Assembly (NCBI GenBank): GCA_964408455.1
Contig: CAYOZN010000002.1
Location: 186,001 to 250,000, forward strand
Origin: CAYOZN01 sp964408455
GTDB taxonomy: Bacteria; Planctomycetota; Phycisphaerae; UBA1845; UTPLA1
Reading direction: 5' to 3'
DNA length: 64,000 nt
Shown in pieces: positions 23,170-32,600 of this stretch. Every line of letters begins with the position of its first letter. Positions within the stretch are counted from its first letter, which is position 1. The notes under the pieces are model-generated. The model had not been told where the DNA came from. It saw only the letters and a list, made by a program, of their open reading frames with translations, and searched no databases. Both the position numbers and the translations under genes were made by a program.

Positions 23170-23810
23170 ACCTGATCCTGCTGGGGCCGCCCGGCGCGGG
23201 AAAGGGCACCCAGGCGGCGCGGATTGCCGGGCGCCTTGGCCTCGTGCATCTGTCCAGCGGCGACATCCTGCGGGCAGAGCGAAAGGCACGGACGGCTCTG
23301 GGCGCCCAGGCCCAGGATTACATGGATCGCGGCGTGCTGGTGCCGGACGGTCTGATCCTCGCCATGATGATGGATCACATCGGCCGCAGCCGGGAGGGTA
23401 AAGGCTGCCTGCTCGACGGGTTTCCGCGAACGATGCCTCAGGCAAGGGCCCTGGATGAGGCGCTGGCCTCAAGCGGCCTGAAGATCGATCGCGTTATCAA
23501 TATCGAGGTGCCCGACGAATTGGTGTTTGAGCGACTCACCGGCCGCTCGACCTGCGGCAAATGCGGACGCATTTACCACCAGCGGTTTACGCCGCCGCGG
23601 CAGCCGGGCGTGTGTGACGGATGCGGCGAGGCCTTGACGGTGCGCAAAGATGACCAGCCCGAGGTGGTCGAACAGCGGCTTCGGACTTATCACGACGAAA
23701 CGCGTCCGCTGGTGGACTATTATGCAGGAAGCGGCGTGCTTTGCAGCGTAAACGGCGTGGGCGAGCCGGATGATGTTTCCGCCCGGATTGAGAAGGCGTG
23801 TCAGGCGTGA
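23166..23810 (+). CDS. adk: adenylate kinase (zinc-lid type)
   Basis: A 214-aa enzyme catalysing ATP + AMP = 2 ADP. P-loop GPPGAGKGTQ at residues 8-17; LID domain with zinc ligands C130, C133, C150 and C153 as in Gram-positive-type Adk. GTG start overlaps the secY stop (GTGA), indicating coupling. Confidence 0.95.
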   Translation: MNLILLGPPGAGKGTQAARIAGRLGLVHLSSGDILRAERKARTALGAQAQDYMDRGVLVPDGLILAMMMDHIGRSREGKGCLLDGFPRTMPQARALDEALASSGLKIDRVINIEVPDELVFERLTGRSTCGKCGRIYHQRFTPPRQPGVCDGCGEALTVRKDDQPEVVEQRLRTYHDETRPLVDYYAGSGVLCSVNGVGEPDDVSARIEKACQA

Positions 23811-23863
23811 TGCGAGATTCCGGCAGGCTCGGTTGGCTTGCGGCCCCGAGGGGCCGGCAGTCG

Positions 23864-24643
23864 ATGGCGGTGCTGAAGAGCCCGCGGGAGATTGAGCTGA
23901 TGCGCGCAGCCGGGCGCATCGTTCACCGCGTCCACGGCGAGATGAAGCGGCTGGTTCGCCCCGGCATCCGCGTGTCGGAACTGGGCCGCGCGGCGGACGA
24001 GATCATCACCGGGGCGGGCGGTCTGGCGCTATTCAAGGGCGTCACGTCGCCGCACACCAAGTTTCCGTTCCCGGCCGCGATCTGCGCGAGCGTGAACGAC
24101 GAGGTAGTGCACGGCATCCCGAACGATCGCATCCTGCGGGAGGGCGACATCATCAGCATCGACTGCGGCGTTCGCCTGAAGGGCTATTGCGGCGATGCCG
24201 CCCAGACGCTGGCGGTCGGGCGGATATCCGACGAGGCGCAGCGCCTTCTCGACGTGACGCTGGCCACGCTCGATTTGGCCATGCGGGAGATGAAGCCCGG
24301 TCGCTGGTGGAGCGAGGTTGCGGGCAAAATGCAGGCCTACGTCGAGGCGGCCGGCTTTTCCGTCGTGCGGGAGTTTGTCGGCCATGGCATCGGTCAGGAC
24401 ATGCACGAAGAGCCCAAGGTGCCCAACTACACCGACCGGCAGCAGCGGAAGCAGGATTTCCGGCTGGATCCGGGCCTGGTGATCGCGGTCGAGCCGATGG
24501 TCAACGCCGGCGGCCGGCAGGTGAAGGTGGGGGATTCGACGGGCTGGCCACAGGTCACCAAGGACGGCAGCCTGTCGGCGCATTTTGAGCACACCCTGGC
24601 GATGACGTCATCGGGGGTCGACGTATTGACCGATGGGCGGTAA
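23864..24643 (+). CDS. map: methionine aminopeptidase, type I
   Basis: A 259-aa enzyme removing N-terminal Met. Metal ligands visible include D100 (SIDCG) and D111 (GDAA), with FVGHGIGQDMHEEP and AVEPM carrying the His and Glu ligands. H83 (VVHGIP) is the substrate histidine. The ATG at 23864 gives the standard AVLKSPREIELMRAAG start. An in-frame ATG at 23810 directly overlapping the adk stop would add 18 residues and cannot be excluded. Confidence 0.94.
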   Translation: MAVLKSPREIELMRAAGRIVHRVHGEMKRLVRPGIRVSELGRAADEIITGAGGLALFKGVTSPHTKFPFPAAICASVNDEVVHGIPNDRILREGDIISIDCGVRLKGYCGDAAQTLAVGRISDEAQRLLDVTLATLDLAMREMKPGRWWSEVAGKMQAYVEAAGFSVVREFVGHGIGQDMHEEPKVPNYTDRQQRKQDFRLDPGLVIAVEPMVNAGGRQVKVGDSTGWPQVTKDGSLSAHFEHTLAMTSSGVDVLTDGR

Positions 24644-24710
24644 AGTAGCACGATTCGCGACCGGCCGGAGAAGATCGGCCCGGGCGCGCCATTGAGGAGC
24701 GTTTGTCATT

Positions 24711-24827
24711 ATGAAGGTGCGCGCAAGTGTCCGTCGTATCTGCGAAGGCTGCAAACTGGTCAAGCGCAAGGGCGTGATCCGGGTGATCTGCTCCCTGGAT
24801 CCGCGACATAAACAGCGGCAGGGGTGA
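24711..24827 (+). CDS. rpmJ: 50S ribosomal protein L36, zinc-binding
   Basis: A 38-aa L36: starts MKVRASVRRICEGCK and ends DPRHKQRQG. Zinc ligands C11, C14, C27 and H33 are all present. Lies between map and rpsM, as usual in spc-alpha junctions, although infA which often precedes it is missing. AGGAGC stands upstream. Confidence 0.95.
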   Translation: MKVRASVRRICEGCKLVKRKGVIRVICSLDPRHKQRQG

Positions 24828-24877
24828 ACAAAACCCTTACAGACATCGTACCAAGTACCCGCGGGAGTTGACTCAGC

Positions 24878-25264
24878 ATGGCTCGCATTGCCGGCGTCGA
24901 TCTGCCAAACGACAAGCGCGTCGAAATCGCGCTGACATACATCCATGGCATCGGTCCCACACTCAGTCGGGCGATCCTCAAGGAAGCGGACATCGGCATC
25001 GATGTCCGCGCCAAGGACCTGACCGAAGACCAGGTCAGCCGCATCGCGGCCATCATCGATCGCAACTACGTGGTCGAGGGGCAGCTTCGCCGCCAGGTCG
25101 CGCAGAACATTGCGCGGCTGCGCGATATTCATTGTTATCGCGGCATCCGGCATCGCAAGGGTCTGCCGGTGCGCGGCCAGCGCACGCGCACCAACGCCCG
25201 CACGCGCAAGGGACCGAAGAAGACGGTGGCGGGCAAGAAGAGCGTCAAGGAACTTCGCAGCTAA
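24878..25264 (+). CDS. rpsM: 30S ribosomal protein S13
   Basis: A 128-aa S13: MARIAGVDLPNDKRVEIALTYIHGIGPTLSRAIL, RDIHCYRGIRHRKGLPVRGQRTRTNARTRKGPKKTVAGKK. Contacts P-site tRNA and the B1 bridge. Normal length. Confidence 0.96.
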   Translation: MARIAGVDLPNDKRVEIALTYIHGIGPTLSRAILKEADIGIDVRAKDLTEDQVSRIAAIIDRNYVVEGQLRRQVAQNIARLRDIHCYRGIRHRKGLPVRGQRTRTNARTRKGPKKTVAGKKSVKELRS

Positions 25265-25324
25265 ACGCATTCGTGCATGCGCGGAAGGGGGCCCATTACC
25301 CCGGACCGCGGAGGTAAACCAGAC

Positions 25325-25705
25325 TTGGCAAAGACAGGCAAGAAAAAGGTCCGGCGACACGTGACGCGCGGCATCGCGCACGTGCGGTCGACGTTCAACA
25401 ACACCATGATCACGATCACCGATTTCAACGGTGAGACGCTGTGCTGGTCGTCGGCCGGAACGGTCGGCTTCAAGGGCACGCGCAAGAGCACGCCCTTCGC
25501 CGCGCAGCGGGCCGGCGAGACGGCCGCCCAGACGGCGCGCCGGTTCGGCCTTTCGGAGATCGAAGTAAAAGTGAAAGGCCCCGGCAGCGGGCGCGAGTCG
25601 GCGATTTCCGGGCTTCAGTCCGGCGGCCTGCGCATCCAGTCGATTGAGGATGTCACACCTTTGCCGCACAACGGTTGCCGGCCGCGGCGCAAGCGGCGCG
25701 TCTAG
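25325..25705 (+). CDS. rpsK: 30S ribosomal protein S11 (TTG start)
   Basis: A 126-aa S11: AKTGKKKVRRHVTRGIAHVRSTFNNTMITITDFNGETLCWSSAGTVGFKGTRKSTPFAAQ. The TTG at 25325 is favoured because GGAGGT (25310-25315) stands 9 bases before it and the protein then has the family N-terminus; the first ATG at 25277 would add an implausible 16-residue GRGPITPDRGG leader. The next gene is rpoA, so rpsD is missing from the usual place. Confidence 0.94.
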   Translation: MAKTGKKKVRRHVTRGIAHVRSTFNNTMITITDFNGETLCWSSAGTVGFKGTRKSTPFAAQRAGETAAQTARRFGLSEIEVKVKGPGSGRESAISGLQSGGLRIQSIEDVTPLPHNGCRPRRKRRV

Positions 25706-25977
25706 GCTCTGACCGGGGGGAAACGGGGCGGCGGCGCGGCCATCCCGGCAGGAGCAATTTCCGCGTCCTTGCCCGCCGGCACAGCGGGCGATGTCAGCCT
25801 TGGAATTGACGTGGTGCAGTACAGGCGATTGGCGGCTCCGCTCTTTCGTGGCAGCGCTCGATCGATCTTGAACAGACATTCAGGGGGTTTGCCGGCCGCG
25901 GCCAGCGGGCCGATGCGAGCCTCATCAGCACTGGCGCCTGCCCGCGCCGGTCGACAGCAATCCGGGAGGTTGCAGCA

Positions 25978-27171
25978 ATGCGTATTCGGTGGCGAGGTCT
26001 GGAATTGCCTTCGCGCGTCATGCGCGACGACGCCTCGAGCATGGGTAATTATGGCCGCTTCGTGGTGGAGCCGTTCGAGCGCGGCTTCGGCACGACCGTG
26101 GGCAACAGCCTGCGGCGCATCCTGCTCTCGAGCCTCGAGGGCGCGGCCGTTACGCACGTGCGCATCCGTGGCGCCGAGCACGAGTTCACATCCCTGCCCG
26201 GCGTTCTGGAGGATGTGACCGAGATCGTACTCAACATCAAAGCGCTCGTCGTTCAATCGACGTCCGAACACCCCAAGCCGATGAAGCTCGTCGCCCGCGG
26301 CAAGAAGGGCGGTATGACCGAGGTCCGCGCAGCCCAGATCGAGGCGGATGCCGCCCTGGAAGTGCTCAACAAGGACCAGCTCATCGCGACGCTGACGGAC
26401 GCGGTCGATCTCGAAATCGAGATGACCGTCGCCCGCGGCCGCAGCTACGTCACCGCCGACGAGCACAAGGCCGAGGACGAGGAACAGATCATCGGCGTCA
26501 TCCCGGTCGACTCGGTCTTCTCGCCGGTGACGCGCGTCCGCTACCGGGTGGAGGACACCCGCGTCGGCCAGCGGACCAACTACGATCGCCTGGTGATGGA
26601 GATCTGGACCAACGGCACCGTCTCACCGGAGATGGCCCTGGTCGAGGCGGCCAAGATTCTCCGCAAGCACCTCAATCCCTTCGTGCAGTATTTCGAGCTG
26701 AACGAGGGCCTGGCGGTGCAGGGCGGCGGCGGCGAAGCCGGCGGTACCGGCGTTGGCCACTCGGCCGACGACAGCAAGATGAGCCTGCCGGTCTCGGTGC
26801 TGGACCTGTCGGTCCGGGCAAGCAACTGCCTCGCCTCTGCCAACATCGTGACGCTGGGCGACCTGATGAAGCACGACGAAGCGGCCCTGCTGAAGCTGCG
26901 CAGCTTCGGCAAGACGTCGCTGCGCGAAGTCAAACGGAAGCTTGCCGAGCACGGACTGACGCTCATGTCCTCCGGCATCGACGACAGCGGCGATGACGAC
27001 GAAGACGAACTCGAAAACGAGAACGAACACGATGAGGTGGCCTCCAGCGGGGCCGTGCGGCCCCCGTCCATTGCGCCGCTGGATTCCGGCACCATGATGC
27101 ATCCGCCCGCCGGCGGTTCGCAGAGCAGTGTGCCTTCGGCCGAGTCGTATTCGAGCCCGTCGCAGTCCTGA
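25978..27171 (+). CDS. rpoA: DNA-directed RNA polymerase alpha subunit with long acidic tail
   Basis: A 397-aa alpha subunit. N-terminal dimerisation domain: GRFVVEPFERGFGTTVGNSLRRILLSSLEGAAVTHVRI. C-terminal domain with helix-hairpin-helix: LDLSVRASNCLASANIVTLGDLMKHDEAALLKLRSFGKTSLREVKRKLAEHGL. About 60 residues beyond this are extra: an Asp/Glu run (DDSGDDDEDELENENEHDE) and a Ser/Pro-rich end. Strong GGGAGG 8 bases upstream of the ATG. A linker insertion (GGGGEAGGTGVGHSADDS) precedes the CTD. Confidence 0.95.
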   Translation: MRIRWRGLELPSRVMRDDASSMGNYGRFVVEPFERGFGTTVGNSLRRILLSSLEGAAVTHVRIRGAEHEFTSLPGVLEDVTEIVLNIKALVVQSTSEHPKPMKLVARGKKGGMTEVRAAQIEADAALEVLNKDQLIATLTDAVDLEIEMTVARGRSYVTADEHKAEDEEQIIGVIPVDSVFSPVTRVRYRVEDTRVGQRTNYDRLVMEIWTNGTVSPEMALVEAAKILRKHLNPFVQYFELNEGLAVQGGGGEAGGTGVGHSADDSKMSLPVSVLDLSVRASNCLASANIVTLGDLMKHDEAALLKLRSFGKTSLREVKRKLAEHGLTLMSSGIDDSGDDDEDELENENEHDEVASSGAVRPPSIAPLDSGTMMHPPAGGSQSSVPSAESYSSPSQS

Positions 27172-27285
27172 GTGGTTCAACTGCCCGGCGGCGGCGTGCC
27201 CCGGTGCATGAATGTGGCGATGATTGCCGGCTTGCCCCGCCGGTCCGGCAGCATGACGCGGGGCCTGGGATGTAGGTGATGCACC

Positions 27286-27972
27286 ATGAGACACGGAGTT
27301 AGCAAACGACACCTGGCGCGGACGCCGGCACACCTGCTGGCCATGCGCCGCAATATCGCCCAGAGCCTGTTCCAGTACGGACAGGTTCAGACCACGCTCG
27401 TCAAGGCGAAGGAGATGCGTCCCTTCGTCGAGAAGCTGATCACGCTTGCCCGCAAGGGCACGCTGGAAAGCCGCCGCCGAGTCGAATCCATCCTCACCGA
27501 TCGGGCGATACTCACGCCCGAAGAGGAGGAAAAGTACGTCGGCATGACCGATGCCCAGCGCACCAAGGTCATGGTGGCCCGCTCCGGCCGTCGCCATCGG
27601 ACCGGTCGCGTTCCCGCGGCATACAATAAGAAAAAAATTCCGTTCGTCGCCCGGTCGATCGTCAACAAGCTGGTGACGGAGATCGCCCCCTCCTTCAAGG
27701 ATCGACCCGGCGGCTATACCCGGATTATCAAGCTGGCCAAGCGCCGCATCGGCGACGATTCCCAGCTCGCCATTCTGCAACTGGTCGGCCAGGAAGAGGC
27801 GCCGCCCACCGGCATCAAGAAGTCGCGCGGTGTTCGCCGGCAGAAGATCACCACCCGCATGAATTTCCTCGAAGGCAAGAAGGATCGCCGCCCGCGCGGC
27901 AAGACCGCCCGTAAGGCCGGCGCCAGCGCTGAGGCCTCGGAGGCGGAGTCCGGCGGCGGCGAACAGGCCTGA
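27286..27972 (+). CDS. rplQ: 50S ribosomal protein L17, extended
   Basis: A 228-aa L17; the core MRHGVSKRHLARTPAHLLAMRRNIAQSLFQYGQVQTTLVKAKEMRPFVEKLITLARKG and GGYTRIIKLAKRRIGDDSQLAILQLV is standard. It is much longer than the ~120-aa minimal form, with an insert around residues 70-105 (ILTPEEEEKYVGMTDAQRTKVMVARSGRRHRTGR) and a basic C-terminal tail. Last gene of the superoperon. Confidence 0.95.
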   Translation: MRHGVSKRHLARTPAHLLAMRRNIAQSLFQYGQVQTTLVKAKEMRPFVEKLITLARKGTLESRRRVESILTDRAILTPEEEEKYVGMTDAQRTKVMVARSGRRHRTGRVPAAYNKKKIPFVARSIVNKLVTEIAPSFKDRPGGYTRIIKLAKRRIGDDSQLAILQLVGQEEAPPTGIKKSRGVRRQKITTRMNFLEGKKDRRPRGKTARKAGASAEASEAESGGGEQA

Positions 27973-28158
27973 TCTGCTGCGATCGGATGCAGGCTTCGTT
28001 GAGCATGGGCGGCCGTTCCCGGTGTCGGGGGCGGCCGCATGTACGATGGGGCTTTATGGCGGCATGCTCGCCCGGCAGCCGTCGTGCGGGTTGCCCCGTC
28101 GGTGGGCAGTGGCATCGCAATCACGCGGCTGAAAGCGCATGCCTGCGGAGGCACGATC

Positions 28159-28581
28159 ATGGCGGACGATTGCGTCTTTTGCAAAATCGCGGATGGTCGA
28201 ATCCCGGCGCACCGCGTCTGGGAGAACGACGCCTGCCTCGCCTTTCTCGATATCGCCCCGCTCGCCCGGGGCCACACCTTGTTGATCTCAAAGAAGCACT
28301 TCCGCGACATACGCGACGTCTCGCCTGACGGCCTCGCGGAACTGACGCGCGAACTTCCGCGCCTCGCGGGCGCCATCATGCGCGCGACGGGCGCGCCGGG
28401 CTTGAATGTGCTTCAGAACACGGGAGAATCTGCCGGGCAGGCGGTTTTCCACCTGCACTTCCACCTGATTCCGCGGACTCAGGGCGATGGGCTGGGCTTT
28501 CGCTGGGGCAGCCGTTCCTACAGGGAGGGCGAGGCCCAGGAAGCGCTGGAAGCGCTGCACGCGGCACTGGCAGGCAGTTGA
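28159..28581 (+). CDS. HIT-family protein (Hint/HinT-like)
   Basis: A 140-aa histidine triad nucleotide-binding protein; such proteins hydrolyse AMP-lysine or other AMP conjugates. Triad H98-x-H100-x-H102 in FHLHFHLIPR; zinc-type C5/C8 at the start (CVFCKIADGRIPAHRVWE). ATG 28159 follows GCGGAGG; the open frame upstream has no family similarity. Its stop overlaps the next open frame. Confidence 0.88.
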   Translation: MADDCVFCKIADGRIPAHRVWENDACLAFLDIAPLARGHTLLISKKHFRDIRDVSPDGLAELTRELPRLAGAIMRATGAPGLNVLQNTGESAGQAVFHLHFHLIPRTQGDGLGFRWGSRSYREGEAQEALEALHAALAGS

Positions 28582-28610
28582 TGACGATTGATCAGGGGAA
28601 AACGATCACG

Positions 28611-31517
28611 ATGCTCCACCGCTTCGCGCGCATGTTCGGACTGTTGTGCCTGATGTGGTTCGCGGCCGCGCGACCGGCTGCCGGCGAATGGACGGCGCCG
28701 CGCGACGCTGCTGCCGCATTGAAGGCGGACGATCTGTTTCGCTATCGATTCGAACACGGCCCGCTCCTGTTTGAGGATGTCGTCGCCTGCGCGAACAAGG
28801 CGGTGCGCTCGGGCAAAGTCCTGGAATGGGCGGACCGGGTGCTGGTCTTCGACGCTTCGGGGGGGGCCGCCTCGTTCGCGCTGCCGGAATTGTCCTATTT
28901 TGAGACGCGCCGCCGCGAGCGTCACCGCGAGAAGCCCGAGCTGCCCGATCTTACGATCGCCTACATCGAGCGGCTCCCGCGCGATCCATCGTGGCACGGC
29001 CACGTCGTTTTGCGTGATGGCCTGCCAACGCTGGACGTGAAGACGGAAGGCGTCGAATGGCAACCGCGCCCGGGGGCGAATATCACGTTTCGCGTGCACG
29101 TGCTCAATGCCGGCAAGGTGGCATCGGCGCCGGCCCCGTACCGGCTGGCGATGGATGGTGCGCCACTGGCGAGCGGAGAATTGCCGGCCATCGACCCCGG
29201 CGCCGAGCACATCGTGGAGGCGAAATGGCAGTGGGCCGGCGGACCGCACCTGCTCCGCGTTGAGCTCGATCCCACCGGCACGACGCCCGAGATCGCCCGC
29301 TGGAACAACACGCTGGTGGAGCCGGTCCACGGCCTCGGCGTCACCATCGCCGTCTCCCGCGATCGATACGAGGCATTCTCTGCGACGCGCAACCTGGTCG
29401 ATTCATTCTGCTTCGAGGACTACGCGCAGTACCATCTTCAGAATCTCAACGCGCTGTTCGCCAGATCGGTTCATCGCTCCTGTCCGGGCGGCATCGAGGA
29501 GCGCGTCCGGCTCGACCGGTTGATCGTTGTCGATGAAATCGATGGCGAAGCGGCGGCGGCGTGGAAGGCCGGGCTGCACCGCGGTGGCAAAACCGCCGGC
29601 CTGGCCGAGTATGCCGCGCTATTGACATTCGGCCCGCTCGAGGAGCCGGACGAGGCGAGCTACGCGTCGCTTCGGATCGACTGGCGTCAGCTTCAGTCGC
29701 TCGGCGCTCAACTTGGCCTGGTCGATCTGACGACGACCGATACCACGCTCGCCCAGTGCCACGTCCTCGACAAGTTCGAGCGGTTCGCGGCCGTGCGGCA
29801 CCTGTCTCCCCTGATGCGCTCGCTGATGTACACGCCCGCGGCATTCCTTTTCAACGAGCACGAGGCCGCCTATTTGAATCTGAACGCCGGACGACCGCGC
29901 GGCGTACGGGGCGCATACCTCTACGCCGTTCCCGATGAGACGCTGGTCGAAGTCGCCTCCAACGCCGGGACGCCTCTGCCGGATGTCCAGGTGGACGTGT
30001 TTCAGCTTCAGTCCGAAGGCCCGAATGCCGGTCGCATCGCCGGCGTTGCGAGCATGGGCGGGAGCGATCCGCTGGTCTCCACCATCACCGGCCCCAATGG
30101 GCTGGCCCAACTGGTGTCGCTCCCGGCGCCGGAGCACCGGTCGCCGGACGGCTATCAACTTCGCCCGAATCCCTTCGGCAAGATCGCGGTCGACGGCGCC
30201 AACGGCCTGCTGCTGCTGCGCCTGCGGCACCGCGACCTGGAAGAATTCCACTTTCTGCCGCTCTCGACGCTCAATCTGGCCCGCGTCCGCGGCCACGACA
30301 AGCAGTACGTCCATCGCATCGAATCCCGCTTCGGCGCTGCCGATGGGCCGCCGGCGCCGCCCTATGCCGTGATTGACGCCCCCGAGCGCGGCGTCGACAA
30401 GCCCGAGATCATGATCCGCTGGAAGTTCCCGGATAATTTTCCGTTGGCGTCGATCCGGGAATTTCGAATTTACAAGCGCGTCGGCTTCGCCGGGCTGGAT
30501 GCCAAGCCATGGACACTCGTCTCCACGGTTGAGCCGGACGATGGCGTCTTCAAGCGGCAGATTCCGCAGACCTACTTCGACGAATTTCAATACACCGGCC
30601 CGTATTCGCTGGATACGTTTTTTGCCGTGTCGACAGTGGATACCAACGGCCGCGAGAGCAGCCTGTCGGCGCCGGCCTTCCTGGTCCACGATCGCACGGC
30701 CGTCGAATTCGCCGTCGATCAGCAGACGGCATACATGACGCTTCAGGGACCGGGCGAAGCGCCGATGCTCTACTGGGACGGCGTCGCCGGCACGCAGGCC
30801 TACACCTTCAAGACCGATCGCCTGCCCGGATACGAGCCGCACTTCTCCGGAATCGCCTTTCACAGGGGCCGACTGCTGTTGACCGATCCGGTCAATCACG
30901 TCCTGGTCTTTCTCGACGCGTCCCCCGGCAGGCACGAGGTGGTGGACACGATTCCCAAGCGCAAGCAATGGCCCGGTGAGCCGGGCGAGGCGGCGGGCGA
31001 GTTCTTCGAGCCCACCGATGTCGCCGTGGATGATGCCGGCAACATTTATGTTGCCGACCGCGGGAACGATCGCGTGCAGATTCTCGACGACTCGGGCCGG
31101 CCGATCGGCCAGATCGATCCCGACTTCCGCTTTCGCGCGCCGCAGAACGTGTCGTATGCCAACGGCCACCTGTGCGTGACGGATTTCAACCGGTCGCGCG
31201 TACGCATCTACAAGCTCGCCGGAACGGAAGCGACGTTCGTCTTCGAACTGAAGGACTTGGTGGATGCCGGCCGGGCCGTGGTGAGCACCAAGGGCGACAA
31301 GTACTTCGTCACCGGCCGCCCGACCGAGGATGGCGACTGGACGGTGCTCAGCTACTCGTCGGTGAACAACCTCGCTGTCTTCAATGGCGGCATCTACGAG
31401 GATGCAATGGGCATGTTCTACCGCCCGCGCGGTCTGTATCTGCACCGCGGGCTGGGCAACTTTGCCTACTTCATGAACGAGTTTCCGTTCGATGTGCGCC
31501 GCGTCCGAACGGACTGA
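28611..31517 (+). CDS. large secreted protein with CARDB-like domain and C-terminal NHL repeats
   Basis: A 968-aa protein. Residues 1-25 form a signal peptide (LHRFARMFGLLCLMWFAAARPAAG). A CARDB-like adhesion domain lies at about 95-205 (LPDLTIAYIERLP ... GANITFRVHVLNAGKVASAP ... ARWNNTLVEPV). A central unassigned region precedes fibronectin-like sequence (about 585-680) and NHL repeats near the C-terminus (FFEPTDVAVDDAGNIYVADRGNDRVQILDDSGR, then a second blade). Probably a surface beta-propeller protein. ATG 28611 is preferred as AGGGGAA is 10 bases upstream and it opens directly into the signal peptide; in-frame starts at 28578 (TTG) and 28581 are alternatives. Confidence 0.75.
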   Translation: MLHRFARMFGLLCLMWFAAARPAAGEWTAPRDAAAALKADDLFRYRFEHGPLLFEDVVACANKAVRSGKVLEWADRVLVFDASGGAASFALPELSYFETRRRERHREKPELPDLTIAYIERLPRDPSWHGHVVLRDGLPTLDVKTEGVEWQPRPGANITFRVHVLNAGKVASAPAPYRLAMDGAPLASGELPAIDPGAEHIVEAKWQWAGGPHLLRVELDPTGTTPEIARWNNTLVEPVHGLGVTIAVSRDRYEAFSATRNLVDSFCFEDYAQYHLQNLNALFARSVHRSCPGGIEERVRLDRLIVVDEIDGEAAAAWKAGLHRGGKTAGLAEYAALLTFGPLEEPDEASYASLRIDWRQLQSLGAQLGLVDLTTTDTTLAQCHVLDKFERFAAVRHLSPLMRSLMYTPAAFLFNEHEAAYLNLNAGRPRGVRGAYLYAVPDETLVEVASNAGTPLPDVQVDVFQLQSEGPNAGRIAGVASMGGSDPLVSTITGPNGLAQLVSLPAPEHRSPDGYQLRPNPFGKIAVDGANGLLLLRLRHRDLEEFHFLPLSTLNLARVRGHDKQYVHRIESRFGAADGPPAPPYAVIDAPERGVDKPEIMIRWKFPDNFPLASIREFRIYKRVGFAGLDAKPWTLVSTVEPDDGVFKRQIPQTYFDEFQYTGPYSLDTFFAVSTVDTNGRESSLSAPAFLVHDRTAVEFAVDQQTAYMTLQGPGEAPMLYWDGVAGTQAYTFKTDRLPGYEPHFSGIAFHRGRLLLTDPVNHVLVFLDASPGRHEVVDTIPKRKQWPGEPGEAAGEFFEPTDVAVDDAGNIYVADRGNDRVQILDDSGRPIGQIDPDFRFRAPQNVSYANGHLCVTDFNRSRVRIYKLAGTEATFVFELKDLVDAGRAVVSTKGDKYFVTGRPTEDGDWTVLSYSSVNNLAVFNGGIYEDAMGMFYRPRGLYLHRGLGNFAYFMNEFPFDVRRVRTD

Positions 31518-31549
31518 GGCGAGTGCCCGGCAGCGCGGCACCGCGCCAA

Positions 31550-32401
31550 TTAATCACCGGCGTCGGTGACTTCATCCGGATCGACATTCTCATTGGCTGA
31601 ATCGGCACCGGCAGGTTCACCCGGCGACGGGAACGGGATGTTCCTCGCTTCGTCGTCCCCGCCCGCGACTTCGTCCCGGATTTCATCCTCGTGAGCCGCG
31701 CCCTCTTCCTCCGCCGCCGGCGCTCCCGATCGCAGCGCTTCCACCCGCGGCAGGTCTTCCAGCGAGGGCAGCCCGAAGACCTCGAGGAACTTCTTCGTCG
31801 TCCCGTAGAGAATCGGGCGGCCGATGTCTTCGGCCCGGCCGACGATCTTGATCAGGTTCATCTCGCGCAGCCGGTTGAGCATGTCGCCGGCAGCCACGCC
31901 GCGGACGACCTCGATATCGGCGCGGGTGCAGGGCTGCTTGTAGGCGACGATCGACAGCGTCTCCATGGCCGCCGAGCTGAGCTTCGTCTCCTGGCGTACG
32001 CGAAGCAGCTTTGCCAGCCAGGTGTTGTATTCGGGCCGGGTGAGGATCTGATAGCCGCCGGCAATCTCCTCGATCCGGAACGACATGCCCGATTCGTCAT
32101 ATTCCTCGTTGAGCCGCTCGATGTGCTTTTTGACGTCCCGGGCGGTGCCGACGCCCAGAATGCCGGCGATCTTGCCCGGCGGCAGCGGAGAATCCGACGC
32201 CATCAGCACCGCTTCGACGACGCGGTGGGGGTGAATTTCCTGTGGCGTTGGGGCGGGCTCGCTGGTTGTCTCGGATTCGGAATCGCGCGGGCGATCCAGT
32301 TCGACGCCGGGCGCGGGTTCGGCCCGGCCCCCGGAAAGCGGTTCTTCGGCAGCCTCATCCTGATGCGTCATGTCGTCCATTATCGCGGAAACGCCGTCCA
32401 T
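31550..32401 (-). CDS. scpB: segregation and condensation protein B
   Basis: A 283-aa ScpB, the winged-helix partner of ScpA and SMC in chromosome condensation. Core around residues 60-220: VVEAVLMASDSPLPPGKIAGILG, VAGGYQILTRPEY-like IAGGYQILTRPEYNTWLAKLL, LSSAAMETLSIVAYKQPCTRADIEVVRGVAAGDMLNRLREMNLIKIVGRAEDIGRPILYGTTKKFLEVFGL. Acidic low-complexity tails on both ends. ATG 32401 has AGGAGG 11 bases upstream. scpA is not beside it. Confidence 0.9.
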   Translation of the reverse strand: MDGVSAIMDDMTHQDEAAEEPLSGGRAEPAPGVELDRPRDSESETTSEPAPTPQEIHPHRVVEAVLMASDSPLPPGKIAGILGVGTARDVKKHIERLNEEYDESGMSFRIEEIAGGYQILTRPEYNTWLAKLLRVRQETKLSSAAMETLSIVAYKQPCTRADIEVVRGVAAGDMLNRLREMNLIKIVGRAEDIGRPILYGTTKKFLEVFGLPSLEDLPRVEALRSGAPAAEEEGAAHEDEIRDEVAGGDDEARNIPFPSPGEPAGADSANENVDPDEVTDAGD

Positions 32402-32600
32402 GGCGGATTCATCCTCCTGACTTTCGGCCGCAGGGACCCAAAATCGGCCGCCCCGCACGGGCGCAGCCTGACCGGCCGGACCCACAACGTCCGATCTTCC
32501 TATTTCGGCAGAATGTGCTCAAGGGGTCCTCACTCAATCGTATGTTGATTCTGGTGAACTGCACAAAAACGTCAAACAATGGTCCTCCAGGAGCTCGTTC

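Noticed and set aside
29619..31541. 640-aa minus-strand ORF opposite the NHL protein
   Set aside because: Mirror of a plus-strand gene with signal peptide and domains; composition is Arg/His/Gly-rich as expected of a shadow.
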